Source of the DNA: JAVBMO01 sp031552355
Lineage (GTDB): Bacteria > Bacteroidota > Bacteroidia > Bacteroidales > P3
Assembly: GCA_031552355.1 (NCBI GenBank)
Contig: JAVBMO010000080.1
Coordinates: 1-12,354, forward strand
Reading direction: 5' to 3'
DNA: 12,354 nt
Within the stretch, counting starts at the first letter, position 1. Each line of letters starts with the position of its first letter. A program made the translations under genes and the position numbers. A model generated the notes under the pieces. That model had not been told where the DNA came from, did not search any database, and saw only the letters and a list, made by a program, of their open reading frames with translations. Of the stretch, positions 7,888 to 12,354 are shown one piece after another.

Positions 7888-8005
7888 TTGTGGACAAATT
7901 GCTTTGCGTTCCGAGCCAATACAATTGCCGCTCAACAGCCGTCGTATTATATGCCGCTTAGCGGAGATACTTATATCTTGTAAACGGAATAAATATTGCC
8001 ATTTT
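7888..8005 (+). repeat. Intergenic repeat, copy 2
   Basis: This is the second copy of the repeat at 137-226. The shared core is 7917-7940, containing CAATTGCCGCTCAACAGCC. It continues with CCGCTTAGCGG (7954-7964), a small perfect dyad matching the CTTAGCG hairpin of copy 1, then AATAAATATTG (7989-7999). Copy 2 carries roughly 30 extra bases between these blocks. It lies directly beyond the comEC terminator, just as copy 1 lies beyond the OmpA-gene terminator. It may extend further left, to about 7767, where copy 1 has been replaced by the insertion sequence. Confidence 0.6.
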
Positions 8006-8012
8006 GGTGGTG

Positions 8013-8049
8013 AAAAACAGAGGCTGCCATTTTGAACAGCCTCTGTTTT
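8013..8049 (-). terminator. Rho-independent terminator of the pyrE-comEC operon
   Basis: Arms AAAACAGAGGCTG (8014-8026) and its exact complement (8037-8049) form a 13-base stem with a 10-base loop, 3 bases beyond the comEC stop. On the minus strand the stem ends in a run of five T (8017 down to 8013). On the plus strand four T also follow CTCTG, so it may work weakly in both directions. The AACAGAGG stem core is shared with the terminator at 242-282. Confidence 0.9.
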
Positions 8050-8052
8050 ACG

Positions 8053-10245
8053 TTATAAGCCTTCAATAAAAGCACCTTGCTCTGAAATAGAAAAATAAGC
8101 TTGTTTCAGTTTTCTGCAATCGTTTTTCCATGTTTGGATTTTTTGCTCGGAATTGGCATGTGAAATAATTAACGTTTTGAACGAAAATAAATTTTGCAAT
8201 TCTTCGATTGTAATTTTCGGATTGTCGTACAAAACAAGATAATCCAATGGAACAGGACATTTTGCTTTCGAATAATTATTTTTACGACTGAAAAAGAAAT
8301 ATTTTTCATTTCCAAATTGGACAAAATCACCTTTGTGGAAAAATCGACCGTCTTTGTGTTCTATGGAATCACTTAAACAAATGAAAATAGGATTTTTACA
8401 CCGTTTTTGAATCAAATTATTAGACATTTGGAATTCACAGACTTCAGGATTTTGTGCAAAATTTTCATTCCCAACGAAATAGGATGTATTTCCGTAAGAA
8501 AATTCTGCAACAAAAGATTTTTTATTCAAGGAATAAATGGTGTTATTCATCTGATTCCCGGAGGTATAAATTTCAAATAAATTCAATCCAAGAAAAAGAA
8601 TGAAAAGTGACAAAAAGGCAAACAGATATTCCTTTTTCTTTTCCAAGAAAATCAAAATGCCGAAAAAGATAACAAATGCCAAGATCCAGGCTTGTTCTAA
8701 CGAAAAAGGAATATCGGAAATTAAGGAATACGGCAGTAGCTCTACTTGCTTCACAACAAATAGAATACCTTTTATTTCCAAAGATAACGCCCCGACCAAA
8801 AAGCTTCCTACCCAAGGAATCCAACTCAGGAAAACAACCAATATGATACTTCCCAACAAAATTCCAGAGAAGGGAATGATTACAATATTGGCTATCAGGA
8901 AATAAGTCGGGAATTGATGGAAATAATACAAAATAAAAGGCAATGTAATAATTTGCGCCGCTATGGAAACCGTTATTAATTCAAGTACAAAATTCAGTTT
9001 CTTATATCTTGTTTTCAGGAAATTAAAAAGAATTGGCTGGATGATTACAATTCCCAAAAGCGCCACAAAGGAAAGCTGAAACCCAACTTGTAAAACAGAT
9101 AGCGGTTCCATCAAGAGAAGTATCAACGCCGAAGCGCCTAATGTGTTGAAAGTATTTGAAGACCTAGAAAACATTTCTCCAAGCAAAACGAAAGAAAACA
9201 TAAATGTGGCGCGCATTACCGGAGGGACAAGCCCTGTAATGAAAGCGAACAAAAACAATATCAAAATTTGTATAGAACCTTTTAGTATTCTGTGTTTACG
9301 AGTTTTGTTCAGGAAAAACAAAAAATACCCACACAAAATGGAGATAATGCCTACATGTAAACCGGATACAGAAAGAATATGTGTAATTCCCGCTCCTGAA
9401 AATTCATGGAGTGTGGCTTGGTCTATATCATTGACCCAGCCCAGCAACATTCCAGAAGAAATAGCTGATTCTATGGGTGTTAATCCTGATTTATTCAGTT
9501 TTTCAATAAAATTTTTGCGAACAGCAATAGCCGCTGCATAAATTCCATCGATTTTGCCTTTTTCTATTCTAAACCAGTTGTTTTCACGAATATAGGAATG
9601 GTAAAAGATATGTTTATTGGCTAAATATTTTTTGTAATTAAATTCGTATGGATTTTGTGGCGGCCGAACTTCTTTTAAAGATAATAGAACCAGCAGCTTA
9701 TCATTATAATTCAAAGATAATGCATTGTCATTTTTTTCAAAATACAATAGAATATTTCCCGAAACCTTATGCCATCCCAACGAATCTTTTATTCTCAGTA
9801 CTTTAGCTATTGATTTTACGGAATTATCGCTTTCAACAGGCATTTCATTGATAGAAATTTCCATCAAATTTTCAGCCCCAACATACTGTGAAAAATATTC
9901 GGGGGAACGCCTGTCATCTTTATAGTGAGTATACAAGCCCGATAAGCCGCATAAACACAAGCCGAGAAAAAACGGATAGAAACGCTTGAGCCATGTTAAA
10001 TGGTTTGCTTTCCCGAAAGTGAGAATTGTTAGAAAAGGGAACGATGTTGCAACAAAAATCCAAAAATAATCGAGAGGCAGAATTTGAAAAGAATAGAGCA
10101 AAATTCCGGCAATAAAAGGAATCGCCATTTTGAAATATGGCGCAGTGGTCATAATAACAGGCCGTGGGGCGCTTTTCAAAGCGAAATCATCTTGTTCCCA
10201 AATATTTAGGAAGTTGATTACGCGTTGTCTAATTTTTTTATACAT
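8053..10245 (-). CDS. comEC: ComEC/Rec2-family DNA-uptake channel protein
   Basis: This is a 730-residue inner-membrane protein of the family that moves single-stranded DNA across the cytoplasmic membrane during transformation. Several N-terminal membrane segments (about 41-105) precede a soluble DUF4131-like domain (about 110-225) with the family motif NPYEFNYKKYL (198-208). The Competence domain follows, with HILSVSGLHVG (289-299), GLVPPVMRA (338-346) and QLSFVALLGI (390-399), and many hydrophobic segments to about 556. The last 165 residues resemble the tail of a metallo-beta-lactamase fold (LDYLVLYDNPKITIEEL, 667-683, and TLIISHANS, 691-699) but contain no HxHxDH motif. The gene overlaps the upstream rmlD-type gene by 28 bases, which suggests translational coupling. 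The start at 10245 is the longest; Met32 (10152) or Met40 (10128), just before the first membrane segment, are alternatives. An operon terminator follows 3 bases after the stop. Confidence 0.93.
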   Translation of the reverse strand: MYKKIRQRVINFLNIWEQDDFALKSAPRPVIMTTAPYFKMAIPFIAGILLYSFQILPLDYFWIFVATSFPFLTILTFGKANHLTWLKRFYPFFLGLCLCGLSGLYTHYKDDRRSPEYFSQYVGAENLMEISINEMPVESDNSVKSIAKVLRIKDSLGWHKVSGNILLYFEKNDNALSLNYNDKLLVLLSLKEVRPPQNPYEFNYKKYLANKHIFYHSYIRENNWFRIEKGKIDGIYAAAIAVRKNFIEKLNKSGLTPIESAISSGMLLGWVNDIDQATLHEFSGAGITHILSVSGLHVGIISILCGYFLFFLNKTRKHRILKGSIQILILFLFAFITGLVPPVMRATFMFSFVLLGEMFSRSSNTFNTLGASALILLLMEPLSVLQVGFQLSFVALLGIVIIQPILFNFLKTRYKKLNFVLELITVSIAAQIITLPFILYYFHQFPTYFLIANIVIIPFSGILLGSIILVVFLSWIPWVGSFLVGALSLEIKGILFVVKQVELLPYSLISDIPFSLEQAWILAFVIFFGILIFLEKKKEYLFAFLSLFILFLGLNLFEIYTSGNQMNNTIYSLNKKSFVAEFSYGNTSYFVGNENFAQNPEVCEFQMSNNLIQKRCKNPIFICLSDSIEHKDGRFFHKGDFVQFGNEKYFFFSRKNNYSKAKCPVPLDYLVLYDNPKITIEELQNLFSFKTLIISHANSEQKIQTWKNDCRKLKQAYFSISEQGAFIEGL

Positions 10246-11078
10246 TCAGCCAAACTTGTTTTCCAGTAAGGGATTTCCTGTCCAAACGTTTCTTTGAACA
10301 AGCCTTTGTTTAGAACGCTGAATGCCGGGCGTTTGGCTGGTGTGGGATAGTCTTTGGTTTCTATGGGAAGAATTTTACAGTTTAGTTTTGAAAGAGTTAC
10401 AATTTCTTGAGCAAAGTCATACCAACTGCAAACCCCTTCGTTGGAAAAATGAAAAAGTTGAACTTTTTGGGGTAGTTTGTCCATTGCATCCAAAATTGCT
10501 TTTGCCAAATCGTGGGCATAAGTCGGCGTTCCTATTTGGTCGAAAACCACGGTAAGCTGCTCTTTTACAGCCGCATGTTTTCGGATGGTTTTCACGAAAT
10601 TGTTGCCAAAAGAGGAATAAAGCCAAGCCGTACGGATAATTGTAGCCCGTTCGGCATATTTGAAAATATTTTGTTCGCCTTCGAGTTTGCTTTTTCCGTA
10701 AACTCCTTGAGGACAAACGGAATCGGTTTCTTTATAGGGCAAACAATGTTGTCCGTCGAAAACATAGTCGGTAGAAATATGCACCAAATGAAAATTGAAT
10801 TTTGCCGAAGCTTTTGCCAAAATTTCCATTGCTTTGGTGTTGATTTCAAAAGCGGCGTCAATGTCGTTTTCTGCTTTGTCCACCGCAGTATAAGCCGCAC
10901 AATTTATCAGAATGTCGGGTTGAATCTCAGTGCAAAACTGTTCTACCGTTTGCTCGTTTGCAATATTCAAAGTATCATAATCGTGGAAAAAGAAATCGGC
11001 AGCATACAAAGACGCCAATTCACGAATTTCGTTTCCCAATTGTCCGTTGCAACCGGTTACTAAGATTTTTTTTCTCAT
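10218..11078 (-). CDS. rfbD: dTDP-4-dehydrorhamnose reductase
   Basis: This 286-residue short-chain dehydrogenase has the length of the RmlD/RfbD family, which reduces dTDP-4-dehydro-L-rhamnose to dTDP-L-rhamnose with NAD(P)H, the last step of the rhamnose donor pathway for surface polysaccharides. Visible features are the nucleotide-binding VTGCNGQLG (7-15, the GxxGxxG pattern), NCAAYTAVDKAE (59-70), STDYVFDG (102-109), the catalytic YGKSK (Tyr127, Lys131) and GTPTYAHDLA, which is typical of the family. It begins 4 bases after the SRPBCC gene's stop and overlaps comEC by 28 bases, so it is an internal operon gene. The other rhamnose genes (rfbA, rfbB, rfbC) are not in the window. The alternative is a relative acting on another dTDP-sugar; the signature favours RfbD. 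Confidence 0.93.
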   Translation of the reverse strand: MRKKILVTGCNGQLGNEIRELASLYAADFFFHDYDTLNIANEQTVEQFCTEIQPDILINCAAYTAVDKAENDIDAAFEINTKAMEILAKASAKFNFHLVHISTDYVFDGQHCLPYKETDSVCPQGVYGKSKLEGEQNIFKYAERATIIRTAWLYSSFGNNFVKTIRKHAAVKEQLTVVFDQIGTPTYAHDLAKAILDAMDKLPQKVQLFHFSNEGVCSWYDFAQEIVTLSKLNCKILPIETKDYPTPAKRPAFSVLNKGLFKETFGQEIPYWKTSLAECIKKLDNA

Positions 11079-11082
11079 AAAA

Positions 11083-11487
11083 TTATCCTAACATTTGGTC
11101 TAATTTCTCAATGCAGATATTGGCTAAATTTTGAAGTGGTTTTTTTGCCATCATGCCAATCATGGGGTTTACATCGGCGTCCAAAGACATTTTCACCAAG
11201 GTTTCGTTGTCCGATTTTTCGGTAAACAGCCATTGCATTTCAAAGGGGAAAGGCGATTTAATTCCCGCACCTTCGCGAATGATAATTGTTTTGTACGGAT
11301 CTCTTTCGGCAATTTCCAAACCCAAACTGAAAAAACCTTTTATGCTGAATGAGCATGAGGTTTCGGTACATTGCCAATTTTCAATCTGGTCAGGCATCAG
11401 ATGGCTGAAGTTGTTGAAATCGGAAATATAAGTATAAATGGTTCGTGCCGAATTTTTGATAATCCGGTCTTCGCTTTCTACTTTCAT
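11083..11487 (-). CDS. SRPBCC (START-like) fold protein
   Basis: This 134-residue protein matches the length and pattern of the SRPBCC superfamily: an N-terminal strand (residues 1-12), a helix region with TIYTYISDFNNFSHLMP (16-32), antiparallel strands ending in the acid-rich LVKMSLDADVNPMIGMMA (residues about 96-113), and a C-terminal helix with LQNLANICIEKLDQML lining the ligand cavity. No catalytic residues or signal peptide are visible and the ligand is unknown. It sits between pyrE (45-base gap) and rfbD (4-base gap). From memory, SRPBCC genes next to pyrE are common in Bacteroidota, which points to a conserved but undefined partnership. The start at 11487 gives a normal family N-terminus. 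Confidence 0.82.
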   Translation of the reverse strand: MKVESEDRIIKNSARTIYTYISDFNNFSHLMPDQIENWQCTETSCSFSIKGFFSLGLEIAERDPYKTIIIREGAGIKSPFPFEMQWLFTEKSDNETLVKMSLDADVNPMIGMMAKKPLQNLANICIEKLDQMLG

Positions 11488-11532
11488 GGGATTGCAATTG
11501 ATAAAGTATTCAAAAAGAGACTCAAATGGGGA

Positions 11533-12189
11533 TTATCCATTCATTCTTTCTTCCGACCATTTTTCAGGATTTTCGCGCCATTTGCGCAAAGATTCCAAGT
11601 CATTGGGTAGGATATAGTCTTCTTCAACGGCTTTTTCTACAAGCTTTTCGTAGTTTGTCAAGGTAAAAAGACGAACATTTTTTTGTTCGAAATTTACTTT
11701 GGCCACTTCGAGGTTGTAGGTAAAAATGGCCAGCATGGCTTTTACATTACATTTGGCTTCGCGCAGGGCATCCACAGCAATCAGGCTGCTTTTCCCGGTA
11801 GAAACCAAATCTTCGATAACCACAACCGATTGGCCTTCTTTTATAACGCCTTCAATTTGGTTGGTCATGCCGTGTTTTTTCTCTTCGGAACGCACATACA
11901 CAAAAGGTTTTCCCAATTCCTGCGCCACCAAAGCGCCTTGGGCGATTCCACCGGTAGCAACGCCGGCAATGACATCCACATCGCCAATTTCGCTATTGAT
12001 GATTTCAACAAAATTTTGACGGATATAGTTCCTTATTTCGGGATAAGAAAGTGTGATGCGGTTGTCGCAATAAATCGGCGATTTTCTTCCCGACGCCCAA
12101 GTAAAAGGGCTTTCATTATTCAATTTTATTGCTTTAATTTGCAACAAAAATTTGGCTGTCTGTAATGCTAAATCGTTAAATTTTCCCAT
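11533..12189 (-). CDS. pyrE: Orotate phosphoribosyltransferase
   Basis: PyrE joins orotate to PRPP to give orotidine 5'-monophosphate, the fifth step of pyrimidine synthesis. The 218-residue protein shows FTWASGRKSPIYCDNR (29-44, orotate and PRPP contacts), AGVATGGIAQGALVA (75-89), VRSEEKKHG (99-107, the mobile catalytic loop with Arg and Lys) and the PRPP-binding VVVIEDLVSTGKSS (122-135). An open frame extends 48-49 codons further upstream, to 12336, but that extension has no family similarity and runs antisense to the divergent gene at 12191. Two consecutive ATG codons stand at 12192 and 12189; I chose 12189 because the promoter just upstream predicts transcription starting about there. It is the first gene of the pyrE-SRPBCC-rfbD-comEC unit. 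The starting codon is the only uncertain point. Confidence 0.95.
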   Translation of the reverse strand: MGKFNDLALQTAKFLLQIKAIKLNNESPFTWASGRKSPIYCDNRITLSYPEIRNYIRQNFVEIINSEIGDVDVIAGVATGGIAQGALVAQELGKPFVYVRSEEKKHGMTNQIEGVIKEGQSVVVIEDLVSTGKSSLIAVDALREAKCNVKAMLAIFTYNLEVAKVNFEQKNVRLFTLTNYEKLVEKAVEEDYILPNDLESLRKWRENPEKWSEERMNG

Positions 12190-12190
12190 C

Positions 12191-12354
12191 ATGCAAAAAT
12201 ATACATTTTTCTTTAAAAAACAAGCTCTTAGCTTCACTGTAGAACCTTCCTTCGGCAAAATATCTTGTTCTGAAAAAGATGTTTTGCAGGGTGAAAAAAT
12301 CAATTTTCCTGTTCTTTTTGAGAAACTTTTGAGCAAAAATATTGATATAATTTG
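12191..12354 (+). CDS. Divergent gene, N-terminus only; possible NUDIX hydrolase
   Basis: An open frame starts at ATG 12191 and runs 54 codons to the window edge without a stop. It starts MQKYTFFFKKQALSFTVEPS and continues with FPVLFEKLLSKNIDII, a strand-rich start followed by a helix. From memory, Bacteroidota often place a NUDIX hydrolase divergent from pyrE whose N-terminal extension has this pattern (short strands, then a helix with lysines before the NUDIX fold); the NUDIX box itself is not in view, so this is a guess. The start is 2 bases from the chosen pyrE start on the other strand, so both leaders must be minimal or the start lies further in. No clear promoter was found for it; TAAATTTT at 12177-12184 is a weak -7 candidate. 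Confidence 0.4.
   Translation, partial: MQKYTFFFKKQALSFTVEPSFGKISCSEKDVLQGEKINFPVLFEKLLSKNIDII
12194..12223 (-). promoter_or_regulatory. Bacteroidetes-type promoter for the pyrE operon
   Basis: On the minus strand, TATTTTTG (12201 down to 12194) matches the Bacteroidetes -7 consensus TAnnTTTG exactly, and TTG (12223 to 12221) lies 19 bases upstream in the -33 position. Transcription would then start about 12190-12188, on top of the ATG pair, implying little or no leader. Exact match and spacing support it; the AT-rich setting is the main reason for caution. Confidence 0.6.

Noticed and set aside
7840..7965. Integron attC-like site (RYYYAAC-type boxes near CGCTCAAC and TTTAACG)
   Set aside because: No matching GTTRRRY partner box at a suitable distance and no integrase in the window.
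137..8005. CRISPR array or tandem direct repeats in the non-coding gaps
   Set aside because: The two repeat copies are single and 7.7 kb apart, with no regular spacer pattern and no cas genes.
7862..8035. Small plus-strand open frame of 57 codons starting MNIFGIKIF
   Set aside because: It runs through the repeat and into the stem of the comEC terminator, has no recognisable family, and competes with a better-conserved frame in the same DNA.
12193..12336. N-terminal extension of pyrE back to 12336
   Set aside because: The extra 48-49 residues do not resemble PyrE, a normal PyrE N-terminus starts at the ATG pair, and the stretch is antisense to the divergent gene and contains the promoter.

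Overview
The window comes from a member of the Bacteroidota, most likely Bacteroidales or a close relative. The evidence is a giant secreted protein ending in a type IX secretion (T9SS) sorting domain, an OmpA-family protein with the GHTCDLG signature, a short ComEC without a metal-binding beta-lactamase motif, absence of clear Shine-Dalgarno sequences, and a -33/-7 promoter of the Bacteroidetes type in front of pyrE. Base composition is moderately AT-rich. All complete genes lie on the minus strand.

Layout from left to right. (1) Positions 1-136 hold the 3' end of an insertion sequence on the plus strand: the last 36 codons of a transposase resembling the IS982 family, then a candidate right end. 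(2) Positions 137-226 hold a short intergenic repeat that starts where the insertion sequence appears to stop and recurs at 7888-8005. (3) A strong terminator (242-282) closes the minus-strand OmpA-family gene (302-1786). (4) A hairpin at 1831-1863 separates that gene from a 1824-residue secreted, multi-domain surface protein (1890-7364). (5) Positions 7365-8052 are 688 bases without a convincing gene, holding a near-palindrome, the second repeat copy and a terminator. (6) Positions 8053-12189 form a compact unit read leftwards: pyrE, an SRPBCC-fold protein, an RmlD-type dTDP-4-dehydrorhamnose reductase, and comEC. (7) A divergent plus-strand gene starts at 12191 and runs off the edge.

Two functional blocks can be read. 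The pyrE-to-comEC block is housekeeping: pyrimidine synthesis, dTDP-rhamnose formation and DNA uptake, packed with gaps of 4 and 45 bases and one 28-base overlap. The surface block pairs a T9SS-secreted beta-sandwich protein with an outer-membrane barrel fused to a peptidoglycan-binding OmpA domain; the hairpin between them suggests cotranscription with unequal output. The least familiar elements are the duplicated N-terminal module of about 300 residues in the giant protein, which I do not recognise, and the intergenic repeat, one copy of which seems to have been interrupted by the insertion sequence.
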